Origin: Apoderus coryli
Lineage: Eukaryota; Arthropoda; Insecta; Coleoptera; Attelabidae
Reading direction: 5' to 3'
NCBI GenBank assembly: GCA_911728435.2
Contig: OU452210.1
Location: forward strand, 14,570,001-14,634,000
Length of the DNA: 64,000 bases
Positions 25,079 through 37,600 of this stretch are shown here, piece after piece (position 1 is the first letter of the stretch; each line of letters begins with the position of its first letter). A model generated the notes under the pieces. That model worked only from the letters and a program-made list of their open reading frames with translations. It searched no databases and had not been told where the DNA came from. The position numbers and the translations under genes were made by a program.

Positions 25079-26399
25079 TTCATGGTAAGAATATGTACCA
25101 TGTAAAGTCGTAAATCCAACAGCTTGAATATGACACCTTTGTATACCTCATTTCATGAAATAGCAAATTCATAATATCAAATAGATTAGTAAAGGCAAAG
25201 TAACCAGTAAATGGAAGCTGTGTATTTCCAAAAAGAATGTATAATTAACTAGTTATGATTGAAGTACATAATACCGTAGTATAAACAGTGAGGTTATTAA
25301 AAATGTTATTTGGTTTGATTTCAACTCTCTCTCTAATATTAAAAATGCGAATTTACCATGATATTTAGTTATTTTTATGATTTTTTCCAAATCCAACTAT
25401 CAAGCTCCATTTTAGCCGGGTGAGATGGCTGATTGTAAAACGATTTCATAACGAGTATAAAAATATCGATAACATGTAAATTGCACACCAGGCCAGAATA
25501 TGAAATGAATGAAATGAGCGCCAGGCTTTCCAGGTTTATTGGCTCGAGAACATTGGGGTGGTGGTGATAAAACGGTTGTTCGTGGTAACAATGCGTTTAC
25601 CATCACAATTCATGTTACGGGTTAATTCTGTTCCATCTAAAACAGATACTTTTTAATCTTTCTCAGAACTGATCATCAACTTTGACAAATTATATTGTTG
25701 TTTTAAAAATGTTTATGATATTTTGTACATTTTATAAGTTTAAGTACGCCTTTGGTTTTCAGTACACAGGTGCAAAGATCTGAAAGCGCAACAAATATTT
25801 GTTGAACAGAGTTTATTCGTAGTCACGTAGCAAGTTCCGCTTGGCTTCATCTTACGCGTATAGAATGTTAGCTAGCAGCTAGCTTAGGGTTTGTTTCACG
25901 GTGTGGACTTAGTACCGTCAAGGATGTAGAGCTTTTTATCAAAAACTCTAACTCGTTTTACGTAAACGATACCAATGGCGTAGGAAATTTTAAGAAAAAC
26001 AAACGTAAGAAATTTCTACATAACTATAAATATCTATACAGTCCTCAAATTAATATAGTTTTTCCGCCTATTATTGGCGTGTTTTGAAGTAAATGCGATC
26101 TTTTGTTAATTTAAAAATGGCGCGTGATTCGTAGAAAAAAATTATACTGGGTTGGAAACGTTGCTATTTTAAATAAATTACTTCCCACTAAGTCAGTGTT
26201 CTCTTTCCCATCGACCTACAAGTTTACATTTATCTAATCTAATTTCTTGGATCCATGCCAAACAACTAAATAATCAACAGTTTAAGAAAAAATAATGATT
26301 ATGAAGCTTGTGTTTATGAAAACCGTGGCTGACGAAAAAAATAAAAATAAATTTCGTGGTTCAGAGATGTGTCAAGTGAACGAGATTACTATAATAATA

Positions 26400-26760
26400 G
26401 GTAGATATTACAAGAAATGAAGAAATGTGTATTGGTAGGGTATGTGTGGGTAATAATTTGCTTGCATATGTGCGATGCCGATGTGCCACAGACCGGGCTA
26501 GCCGCTATGCTTTGGTGTGTTGTGTTCTCTGTGTTGTATTGTATATAAGCTGACAGACTGGCCACGCGTGTCCAGAATAACTCGACTATTCTTCATTCCA
26601 TATGCATAGAAACTTAATGGTATTTCGAACTGAAGCGTAACTTTGTTCGCCAGCAAAATGTTGTGATCCATATCATCTGGAATGCAAATCACATGTAAAA
26701 TTATACACCTTATTGCCGCGAAATGCTCCCGCTGGCGCGCTATCACTCAAAATATACAAC
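26400..26760. other. promoter-like GC-richer island, possible LTR fragment
   Basis: A block of mixed composition with TATATAAG near 26541 followed about 20 bases later by GCCACGCGTGTCC, and GGCGCGC near 26734. The layout recalls an LTR promoter, but no TG/CA termini, duplication or internal retroelement was found. An 82-codon minus-strand frame (26498-26746) crosses it without a recognisable domain. Weak call. Confidence 0.2.
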
Positions 26761-28060
26761 TTTTGCCTTGTTAACAGAAGCTCGCTTCCTCATTTTATTA
26801 GTTTAGGAACAAAATGTTACATTCTCGATTTTATTTATTTTAGCTATATGGCAAGACATACGGATTTTAAAGTTCAAAATTACTTTTATTATTTCTCTTT
26901 TAGCTATACTTTATTTCTTACTTACATATACCTACACATATCTTCCAATATTACTTATTTATTTCAAAGGCGAGGCCATTTTAATAATGAGTAAAAATGT
27001 ATACGACTAGCTAACAAATTAATTTAATTTTGAAATGTTGGTTTGCTGCTATTTTTGATCGAGCTTTCTTTCTAAAAATTAAATAAGCCTCACTATGGCC
27101 GGTATATGTGAAATTTATTGAGGGCTTTTATTTCATTATTATTTTATTTTTAATTAATAATTGTTTTTACAGAGAGATAGGCGCAGGAATAATTAAATAT
27201 ATTTTAAAAGAACTGTTTATTTACATCCAAAAAGAACCGAAGGAAAATAAACATTCTGGTAATACGTATACCGATTTCTCTCAGTTATTTACTCTTTTTT
27301 TTTGTATTAATATTTCATTAAATTTTTTTTTTCAGAATTTATATTCGTTGGGTTGTAGAAATACATCTCTTACAAAAAAAAAAATTCTAAACAAATTCAG
27401 TTGATTTGAATAATAAAATTCATTGGGAAGTCTTTTCTATCGTGAAAATACTAACCCAAATTCAACGATTAAAAAATACATTCCATAATCAAATTAAATG
27501 CTTATTATCACAGATATGTTAGTTGCTAATTTTAAAAACCTTGCAGAATGCAATACTTAATTGAATTGTTTACCATTGGAACCTGAATAATGTTCACTAT
27601 ACTATAGATAGTTAAGTTAAGGGTGCATTTACCCTCAGCAGCATCGGGTGTAGCGGGTGATGCTGTCGATTCTGTGGCTTGTTTACCATTTCTCCACCTT
27701 TCTTATCAAGACCGAACTTAGTAGTTTGTCTTGCCCGAATTTTAATAAAATTATTTAATATACTTCATATTTCAACTTTTTATATTGATGACTACATACT
27801 TTTAAGCCCAGACTCCCGAACTCTAAAACAGACTGATTTCCATATAAATTATTAACTTTATCTAACTCAACTTTGACCTCTCTCTTTTGTTTAATATTCG
27901 CGCTAAACTCACTTTTTCCAATATTCAAAGTAAACAAAAATGCTGCAAACAAACATTTTGTCAACAAACAATTTAGATGATACGAGGATTTTCTAAGCAC
28001 TAATTGAACAATCCTTATATTTATTTTTCCCAATCACTCAACAGTTGTGTAAATTTTACC

Positions 28061-28387
28061 TTACGTTACTTTACATTTTATAGGTGTGGAATATGCGGAA
28101 GAGATGATTGTTAATGTAGTTATAAGGGATATAAGGGGTATCCTTTTCCCTTTTCCAGGAAATCCGGGACAGGAGTGCCAGCGCGGCGCGGCGTTTACAG
28201 TCGCTCGAATGCCTTTTATAGCTCTAACATCTGAACATACTACGTTCATGTTGTAAAAATCATTTTGAATAAACTGTAACCGATAAATACGGTGATTTAC
28301 AGTTCGGAAGCCTATAGCCCGGCACATATTGAATATTTTACGTTCATTCAACACACAAAAAGAGTGTTTTATCTTTTGGAATAACAT
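28061..28387 (-). other. unassigned open frame over a GC-rich island
   Basis: A 108-codon minus-strand frame. The segment over the GC-rich core (about 28130-28230) reads ATVNAAPRWHSCPGFPGKGK. I do not recognise a family. No intron signals, no poly(A) tail and no neighbouring coding sequence support a host gene. The sharp compositional change suggests an inserted or repeat-derived piece. Confidence 0.2.
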
Positions 28388-31300
28388 AAAAAAGTTTCAA
28401 TTTTTTAATACAAATTGCGTTACTCAGGGTTTACAGGATTAGGGTTACACAAACGCAAGATGCAAATAAAAAAGTAAAAGCTACTGTTCGTACTCGAAGC
28501 AACTCTAAAATAGCCTAAGGTGCTTTAAATGTAGCTTCAAACAGTTTCACGTTTTATCTGAAACTTCAGCTTGATTTATCATCGTGATAAAATCTTACTA
28601 GTTATTCGTTATTCTCTCACAGAATTTCTGTCTCCATTTTGATCATCAATAATAAATTGCATTACATTATTTTCACGGTGTTTACAAAAATGTTGCCTCA
28701 ATTTTTCACCGTAATACTGACAAATTTGTGTGGAGAATGTATTGTAAGATATAAAAAACTAACGAATGACATAATAATTATTCATTACATTCCGTACAAG
28801 ACGATCATATTAACTAATTCATGAAGCTAATTGAGCTTTTGTTAAATAAATAGGTACTGTGTTAAAAAAAAAAACACGTTTTGACATTTCTAAAGCATAA
28901 ACACTAATCGAAATCATATTCAAACTTTGAAATATCTTTAAGTTTTACTGGAAATTCAATATTAGTAAAATTTAGCTTAGATGTGTAGTGTGGGTAAAAT
29001 GATACACGATGTGAATGAATATTAGAGGGAAATAAAGCACTTCTAATACTCCATGCAAAACATGCATCATCATGTGTTTTTACATATACACACGCATGGT
29101 TGTTTGCAAAAGATTTCGGTAGCTTAATGAAAGAAGAGATACCAGGTTTTATAGCAAGATTATTAATGTTTACTTCGAGAAATATGATTTTGTTTAAAGC
29201 CCAACGACTATCATTTTCTTGGAATTCCTAACTTTTAGTTAATATTTAATAGAAATCAAAGTCAATCCTCCACGAAATAAAACGAACATATATTACCAAA
29301 CATGTTCGTTGCTTCAAGCTCCATCATCAGTGGCCATACAATCGTTAAAGAAAAGCTACATTGCAATGTGGAGAGATCTTAGAATTAATAGAGTAATGTA
29401 TTGGGGTCTGAAGACCAGAAGATGACACTGTAGTTAATAGTTTATCTAGACGATTTTCACTAAACTACATTTGAAGATCGGTACCGGTTTTTAGTATGAA
29501 AATATTTATAATCAAGAACTTGTTCAGTTCTAGACTGTTTTATATATTGTGAACACAATGTTGTATTAAGTTTTAACATTTGATGTTGTTTTAATACATT
29601 TTTGATTTGAAAAGGAGAAGGGCATCATATAAAAATGGTAATATATCTTTAGATGATTCTTAACCGGACTTCGGTACGTTCTGTAGACTAAAATATCGAA
29701 ATTCTACTTTTATAGAAGCATAGAAATCAAATCGGTTGTCGATTTGGTGAAATTTGGTTTCAAAACGATGGATGCCCCGCCCACAACGCCGCAATTCTTC
29801 AAGAGAGCCGAACCATATACTGAAACTATTAAATTAACCCAGTAATATTACAGAATCTTAGAAGAGGCCTGTGTCTGGCACAAGAAGATAGAATATATGA
29901 AAATTTTTACCTAATAATAAATAATACAATGGTAAAACTTTTTTGTATGAAATTTACTTTTAAAAATTCTCATCCAGGTTTTCAAATAATACAAATGAAA
30001 CAAAAAAATTTGGTAAATTCATTGGATTGCCTGGGGTATATGCTTGACTCTAATTATTAAGTACCGAAAAATAATAAAAGGCGAATAAAAAGATGTTTCA
30101 TCCAAGGATAAATAAAGACATTCCACATTTCACATTTAATTTCAAATTAAATTCTTTTTCCTTCAAATAAAACAAAAAAGAGATTTATATCAGTACAAAA
30201 GGCTAAGTGTGATAATTGGGGAATATAACTGTAAATGTAGCAAGGGCTTTTCTTGCGGTTATATCTTTGTTTTACTTTTGAAATCCAATGGAATTACATT
30301 CCAAAAGTTTAACTAACCTGTGTTTGTTAAATTCTCAAAATTTAATCCAAAACTTCTCTTTCTTTGCATATAAGAATACCAACTTGATAGAAAAAATAGT
30401 TACATAACTTTTTAGCTCTTTACATATTTTTTTTTCTAACGTCTTTATGTTAGCTGAAAAGGAGTCTCAGGCCGAATTTATCAGTATGTAGCCTATTTAC
30501 CTTCCTGAAACGCAATATGTTCAATTTTTCAATCATGATATTTATGTGCTTTCAAAGAAAATTCGACTGCCATTATGGTCACTTTAAATCCAATAGAAAA
30601 TGAAAATAATGAACCAAAGCTAAGTTAGAGGCTCTTAATATGCCAGTTTTTAAAAATATTTTGGCCAATTTGTTTGAAGTTAATTTTTTTCAATTACTTA
30701 AGGACGGGAACCAGGGTTTTAAATTATTTCCAAATTTCTGTGCGACATGAAACATTTAAAAATCACAGTAGTTAGCAGTAAGAGTAAAGGGTTTAAATTT
30801 ATATCTACCTATACTTTAATTTCTGTTGGATTAAACTTACTTGAAAGTCGAAGCAACTTCCATTCTCCTTCTAAAGGTCTATTTGTATCGTGCTCTTTTA
30901 TTTTTTTAATTTGTTTTATCAGACAAATACTCATTGTGTTTATTTCGCTTGACTACTAATTTTCTTTTTTTTAAATCCTTGTTACAGTTTTTCAGTCGAG
31001 ACTTGAGAAACTAAATTCATACAATGGATACTAGTCGTTTACAATTCTATGCTGTTGCATTTGTAGTATATTTAAATCTATTCTGTTAATAAAACAAGAA
31101 AATTGTCATAACATAGATATTCAGGTTATTGAACCATTTTTTGCATCCACAATTTGACCTATGCAGAGACATGTGTAGCATAAATAGGAAAAGTCGTATT
31201 ACTTATAAAAAGAAAGGGGCCCTGGATAGAACGTTTTTGCTCGATTTGGTTTGTTTTGTGTTTCGCTCTTATAATATAGAATATAAACCAAGCGAAGCGT

Positions 31301-31439
31301 CCTAAAATAAATTTTCTTCTCTTTGATTTTTCCTCACTGATGTTAATCAAAGCAAATAAATTTAGGTATTGGTATTGATGGTGTATTTTGATTTGACTAT
31401 GTAGGAATATAGGAAACCTATAAAAAATTTTACCTCGTT

Positions 31440-31870
31440 GGTGGATTGTCGACAACATGAGAAGGATTCTCTTCGCTAGTGACTCCAGTACCCACCGTAA
31501 TTGGGCAGCAATACGACGGACTTTAGCAGCCCTTCTGTAATGTATCACACACTGAATACGAGTTTTTCCTTACGAATCTTGGCCTTGATCTTTTCTACAC
31601 ATCTGCTAGCCTTCTCGGCCATAATAGGCATCGCCCGCCGAACGATCCTCATGCCGAGAGAGCCGGAAGACGGTTAGTAAACGGAGCAATTAATGCTCCA
31701 GATATCGGCTCTCTCTGGAAGGTCATCACAAAGATTTGCGTCCTCTCTGGTTAGGTCCTGTGTTTCATTTCGTGTTTCCCTGATCTCTACCAGTGTCGAA
31801 AACGCTGTTTTAATTGAATTTAAAGAACAAAAAGAATTGTAAACATATTTTTGCGCTTTGAACAAATTTA
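31440..31870 (-). other. unassigned GC-richer block with broken frames
   Basis: On the minus strand successive short frames read like real protein: DLTREDANLCDDLPERADIW, then MRIVRRAMPIMAEKASRCVE, then HYRRAAKVRRIAAQLRWVLE. They lie in different frames with stops between them, so this is either a decayed coding fragment (retrocopy or transposon gene) or a chance GC-rich block. I do not recognise the protein. Confidence 0.3.
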
Positions 31871-32326
31871 ATTTCGGGTAGTGTTGCTAAGCACATAAAA
31901 CATACTCGTCGTAGGTATATATTGTAGTTATCTACATGCGTCCTTAAAAGTAGTCCTGAACTCCATCCAGGTAAAGTGAAAAGTGCAAAGTTAAATATAT
32001 TCATGGAAATATTGGGGGGATTTCTTTTAGTTTAAGTAAATCCTTTTATATTAGGTGTGTATATATACGGAGTATGTGGATTTAGGGTTTAGGAAATACA
32101 TAATGCAAATACTGCCTACCTCACTATCGAAAATTGAGATTGGTACGACTTCACTGGTTTGGAATACGGAATACATAACAAACATACAGAGTTTGGTGAC
32201 ATTGTATTCTACAGCATAAAGTCACATTCGTGTCATTTGAAATAACTCTATATAGGTATATGTACCTACTCAATTTCGTGATAGAAGTTTTCTTTATTTT
32301 GATAACATAAGTTTAGTTCTTACAGT

Positions 32327-32430
32327 ATTCAAGGGTCCAGCTCGGGTCCTTTGTTTTTTCTAATTTCCATTAATAATCTGGATGTATCCCTTAAATCAGG
32401 ACCATTACTATTTGCAGTAGGATCTAAGAT
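32327..32430 (+). pseudogene. reverse-transcriptase relic (motif B region)
   Basis: Reads QGSSSGPLFFLISINNLDVS then LKSGPLLFAV. This aligns with LINE RT motif B through the start of the catalytic box (PQGSxLGPLLFLIYINDL...LLFADDT); the DD is replaced by Val-Gly. About 100 bases only. Confidence 0.6.
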
Positions 32431-34068
32431 CCTTAGAACTCTGGTGTCAAAGGAATACATTTCAATTAGTGAAAAAAAAAAAGTTAAACGAATAAATTTA
32501 TTTGCCAATTTGCGTTACATTTCTATTATTTTGCCAATAATTGTACTATAATTGTTTTAAATTATTTTGTATTTCAATATAGTAGTAGATTTTCATTAAA
32601 TCAAATATGAAATTGCCTAAGTTATACAGGACTCATTATTGTTGAAATAATAAAGCATATTCCTTGTTAGTAAAATATTACAAACGCTATTTTAGTATAC
32701 GCTTAGATTTATTCCAATATAAGCAACACAATTTCTGTTTGATCTCTCTCCCTATAGGCGAGTTATTTTACATTGAATAACCCATGCTCTTTAATTTTAC
32801 AAAATATTAACTTTCCTGTGTTTAATTCTGCTATAGGTACAGGGTAGGTACCTATTTCTATAAAATTTGAATTAATATTAAATCGATTTGATTAAGATAG
32901 AGCAATATAGAGTTCCTTATTTGTATTCCATACTCCTATGATATGCTACGTGACTATTATATCCAATATTTCATTAAAAAGTTTTCTTCATTTCTATAAG
33001 AAATTAAAATGTAATCGAATTAAGCCCCTGAATAACAAAGAAATAAAACAAAGCTTGGTTGGCCTATTTTTTAACTTGTCGTTGATGGGGTTGTCCTACT
33101 TTTGGACATTTCAAGTAAGTAAGTTTGGTACGACAAACGATAACAACTGCTGAATTAGCTGGTACTGACTTTGCTGTTGTTAGAGAGTGAGAGTCAACAA
33201 CGGTTCAGCATAAGTCCAAGCTAAATTTGTTTTGTCCTGCTTTTGGAAATTTCAAGCAAGTAAAGAAGCTTGTGACAGTCGGCATATATTTTTCTAAATC
33301 GCTGTGGAAATTATTTCTCAGGAAGAGGACTATTAGAAAAAAAATGAAAGGATCCAAAAAATAACCCCAATTACATATTTTATTATCATATGGTTTTTGA
33401 AAATGTATAGATACAACATTATAAATAAATGTGAATTAAATGTTGAAATATGGAATTTATATTTAACCAAATCGCATTGCCATTAATATGTTATTATATT
33501 CAATGTATTAAAGTTTTAGAATTCCATTGTTATTATCAGTTTTCAATTACCTTGAATTTATTTACTAACCGACTATACCAAGTATGCATTAACAAAATAA
33601 ATTTATAAATATTATGTTGATGTTAAATGTATGATTACTAATTGAACAAATGGAATTTGCAATATTTTCGATCCACGTAAATTGTATATTAAAATATGAT
33701 CATTGAACAAACAATTAGTTCGTAATTATTTTTTGATAAATTTTCATGGGCAGAATTTTGCAGATTCTGGTATCTAAAGTTAATGTCATCAAATCTAGTT
33801 TTGATCGTCAAATCTCGAACAACAAAAACTTGCATATAAAATACAACAATCCGGCCAATCTTGTTTAGATTCTCTTAGATAGGAAATAAATATTATTGGA
33901 CGTCTTTTAGGTAAGTTTAGGTAACTATGAACTAATATTCCAACATTTATGTGAAAAATTGCGTCAATATATTTCTAAGTACAACCCAGGGATATTAAAA
34001 ACTATATTTGACGGTTAAAAACTTTCTGCCTAGTATGTCTTAGAAATAGGTTTCAAATCAAGTTGTCA
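32431..34068. other. AT-rich non-coding DNA with a local direct repeat
   Basis: No gene recognised. An imperfect 33-bp direct repeat (33091-33123 and 33232-33264, both starting TTGTCCT) suggests a small local duplication. Confidence 0.55.
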
Positions 34069-34190
34069 GAAGTTCCTCAGAGCTCGATCCTCGGACACAT
34101 GTTACTTCTCTTTGTCAACGATCTTGGAGAATTGATGAAGTATCCTAAATAAATATTTGCATATAATGATGATAATATGAAGTTACATAC
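34069..34190 (+). pseudogene. reverse-transcriptase relic with stop codon
   Basis: Reads EVPQSSILGHMLLLFVNDLG, ELMKYPK, a stop, then IFAYNDDNMKL. This matches LINE RT motif B followed by the catalytic box (xFAYADDT/xFADDTKL type). The stop and substitutions make it dead. It lies 310 bp upstream of the first DIP exon, in the preceding intron. Confidence 0.6.
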
Positions 34191-34499
34191 AGTTTCTCAT
34201 ATCCCTGTGACTTAAAATTAAATTATCTCGGCGAACAATTTCCTCTATAAACAGGTGTGTTCTACTACCGACCTACCTGTAGGTAAATATTAAAAAACTC
34301 AATTTGGACACTAGATTAATAATAGTAAAATATAAGAATAAATATTAGCAATATACCTGGCTTGAAAATATATTAAACCCAAAAGAAAAAAATTCAAACC
34401 GTTTTGATTTTATAAGTAGGTACCTAGTGAGTGTATAGCCAAAAACAATGCAACATTTTTAGATTATTAAGTAATTTATACAAAATGTTAATTTTCCAG
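34191..34499. other. intron end preceding the DIP exon
   Basis: Non-coding AT-rich DNA leading into the splice acceptor TTAATTTTCCAG at 34488-34499. Confidence 0.6.
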
Positions 34500-34606
34500 T
34501 GGTAGCAGAGGAGCCAGAATTCACTGACGTCATTGAAAATATTACGGTAGCTGCTGGTAGAAATGTCAGATTTGCTTGTTCAGTCAAGAATTTAGGCACA
34601 TACAAG
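34500..34606 (+). CDS. DIP/lachesin-like gene, exon for the N-terminal half of Ig domain 1
   Basis: A 107-base internal exon: two bases completing a codon, then 35 codons. It reads VAEEPEFTDVIENITVAAGR followed by NVRFACSVKNLGTYK. The Cys in RFACSV is the B-strand cysteine of an Ig V-type fold, and PEF...IENITVAAGR is the usual opening of the first Ig domain of insect DIPs, cell-surface partners of Dpr proteins in neuronal wiring. Boundaries are an acceptor (TTTTCCAG) and a donor (AAG/GTATGT); the 3' intron is phase 0, between Lys and Val. It joins in frame to 48765-48972. The signal-peptide exon was not found upstream. Which DIP paralogue this is cannot be decided by eye; a lachesin-type Ig protein is the alternative. 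Confidence 0.88.
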
Positions 34607-37600
34607 GTATGTAAATACTTAAAATATATTTAGGTTTTACTTATTTGTTTAGGTATCAAAACTTTCGGGATTTTAATTTAGTTGAGTGCTGACAATAGCT
34701 CATAATTAAGCAATTTTGGTTCTGGTATGGTAAATATAATATACTTAATGAAAAGCGTAGATATATGATTTCAATTTAAACTTCATATTCAACGTGTTTG
34801 AAATGTATATTCAGTTTATAATTATTACAGGGTAGTTTTACACATTTGACATAACTTGTATTGGAATACGTTTTTACGAAACTGTGTCTGCTATGAGGTT
34901 AGTCAGGTCAGTTCTGTTACTATCTCCATAAAGTTATGCTTATAATATTTAGAAATCATAAAGCTTTTATTAAATCAGCGTATAGGTTTTGCCAACTTCC
35001 ATCTGCGAGCAGTTGCAATAGAAACCATTTCCTTTAATACTCCCTTGTATTACCGATGAAAATTTGGACATTTTTTTTTTTCAATATGTTTTTCATAATT
35101 ACAGATAGATGTTACTGGATTTCATGAATAAAAGAAGTTTTTTGCTATTACGTTCCTCTTTCATTTCTCTTACATCAAATGCATTTCATTCAAAAGTTCT
35201 GCTTCTTAACTTTCATCACTTAAAATTAAAATAAAAATTCTACCTCGATGCTTTTTGTATAGGTATCAACTTTTTCCTTATGTAGGTACTTTTATATTTT
35301 AAACATTCTTTGAGTATGTTTTTTGAATAGAAAATAATTGTTGAACATTCTGGTATTTAATTGTCTTTTACTAGTCGTCCGTAAATATTTATTTTCTAAG
35401 TAAACAAGTACATACTGTAAACAAAATGTAAGAACATACGGAGTTGTTTATTGAATTTCGACGGGTAGACAATGACAAACTACACACCTAATGATACAAA
35501 TACATTTTGTAGTACAAACACTTTCTTTCTAATAATTTCCAATATATTTTGCCAGTCAAGTAAGACGTATTCTTTTGGAAAGCAAAAACGACAAATTCTA
35601 TTTAAGATAAATAAAAACGATGTTAGAAGCAAATTCAACAAATTATATTATAGTATATACATAATTTGAATTTCTCTGTATATCTAAGACTTACATTCTA
35701 GTTTTAGGGTAGTTGTTTTAACAAGTGCTTTGTTCAAAGAACCACTTTCACTACTACTGAGAGTTTCTCCAACGTTAAAATAGCTTCTAATTAATAACTT
35801 CCCTGTAGTATAAGGGAGAAATAACTTACATTCGGATTCGAGGCTAAAATACGTGACCAAGACTTGCAATAATAATCCTAAGGTGATTAAAAGTTAGTGA
35901 ACAACCAAGCTTTAAACACTAAAAGTTGAATATCCTTGTCATAAGATTTAAAGATAATATTTGTTGTAATATAGAGTACAAAGTTATAACCAGATATTCT
36001 TTTGATATTGAACCAACAGAGAAAAAGAAAGAAAAGGAATGGGAACGACTTCTCATATTATTGTAAAAATGAATTCGTAATTTCTCTCTTTGAACCGGAT
36101 AAACTAGAATAAAAATGGTAAGGCAACTTTAACATTCAAATGTATATCCATGTAATTTAATAGACGTTTAGGTACAAAAGAAACAATGTAAATTTATTAC
36201 TTTGATATTATCGAATTTATCTTTTGAAACTTTACTTTGTAGCCAAAATACAGGGAGTAAATTATTTTAATGATATTAAGCTCGATTAATAATGTCAAAT
36301 TTAAATTTGTACCAATACCTTTTAAGCAATGAAAAATGACAATGCGAGCATTCACACACCTCGTCAAATAAAGGACTATTTGTGGGCCAACCTGTACAAA
36401 TTATTAATAGAACTAGCAGTAATAAAAATACAAAAATATCGGATATCATCCAAAAATCTAGGAATGCATCAGGCATTAAAAATAGATCAAACATCCAAAG
36501 AACAATAATTTAAAAAAGGAGTACGATTGCATTGCGACACTGTTTTATCACAGACCGAGTGTCGAAATATCCGATTGGAGCTTGCCAAAATACGAGTACA
36601 AGGCATGTTAATACCACGGGAAAGTGTGCTTGTAACAAATTGATATGCAGACAGCCTGTTAATGTCCTTTATATAAGGATTAACAGGAACGATGAACAGA
36701 CCAAATATTTTTGTCAGATTTTAGTAACTTCTATTTATTTTATTTATGAAGATGTAGATTCAATTAACTAATCGCATCAAATACACAAATTAATATTTCT
36801 ATCAACACTGAAAAGAACTATCAACCAAACTGTCGACGTCGTTCTCACAAAAGGAATGATAAAACACATGTGATTCCCTGACCTAAAAAGGCATCACATT
36901 TATCATTGACAAATTGTTCTTTACAAAATACCCTGGTAGGTTAGTGAAACGTTCGTTTTTATTGTGTCGACTGTCGATCCCGATTGTGCTCTTTTTGATG
37001 GTGACAATCCACATAGTAAGATACAAGACGACTAGGACGACTATCCCCAAGACGTGAATGACTGACTGGATTCTTTTACTTCCATGTAATACTACATTTT
37101 AAAACCGTAGAGCTTTTTCCGCTGGATTTATCGCAGCACGGTCGGAACAATAAAACATTTTATTATTTTCTTTAAGGTTATTTTTTTGATTTTCTTAATC
37201 ATTTGGAATCACGATGAATGTATGCATGTAAGTTGGAAGGAATTACTTTCATTTTCAGTCATGTCATGTTACGCAGAAGACAAATTAAAATTACTTTCAA
37301 AAATAACGCGTATAAATATTTTCCGGGGCATATAAAAGTTGTCTCCAGAAACAACTCCTCTACCTGATATAATTTTTCTAAAGAATAGCACATTTACTTT
37401 TAAAATTTATAAGAGAAGCTGACAAAAATAGGTTAAACGTGATATATTTTACATGAAAAACCATGTACGGAAACTCTGAGTTTCAAATTTCGGTGTTTAA
37501 ATATACAGGGTGTCCATAAAGTAACGAAACCGGCTCTTATTTTCAAAGCGGTACAGTTTTAAAAGAAACATAGAAACACATCAGTTTTGATTTATGTTTT

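Larger units (their letters stand above)
25079..32326. other. long non-coding stretch with a few GC-richer islands
   Basis: No gene recognised. Three islands differ from the AT-rich background: 26400-26760 (TATA-like promoter context), 28120-28330 and 31440-31800; they are described separately. Elsewhere the frames (for example 27108-27404, 27755-28033, 30747-30959) are AT-driven and featureless. Confidence 0.5.
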
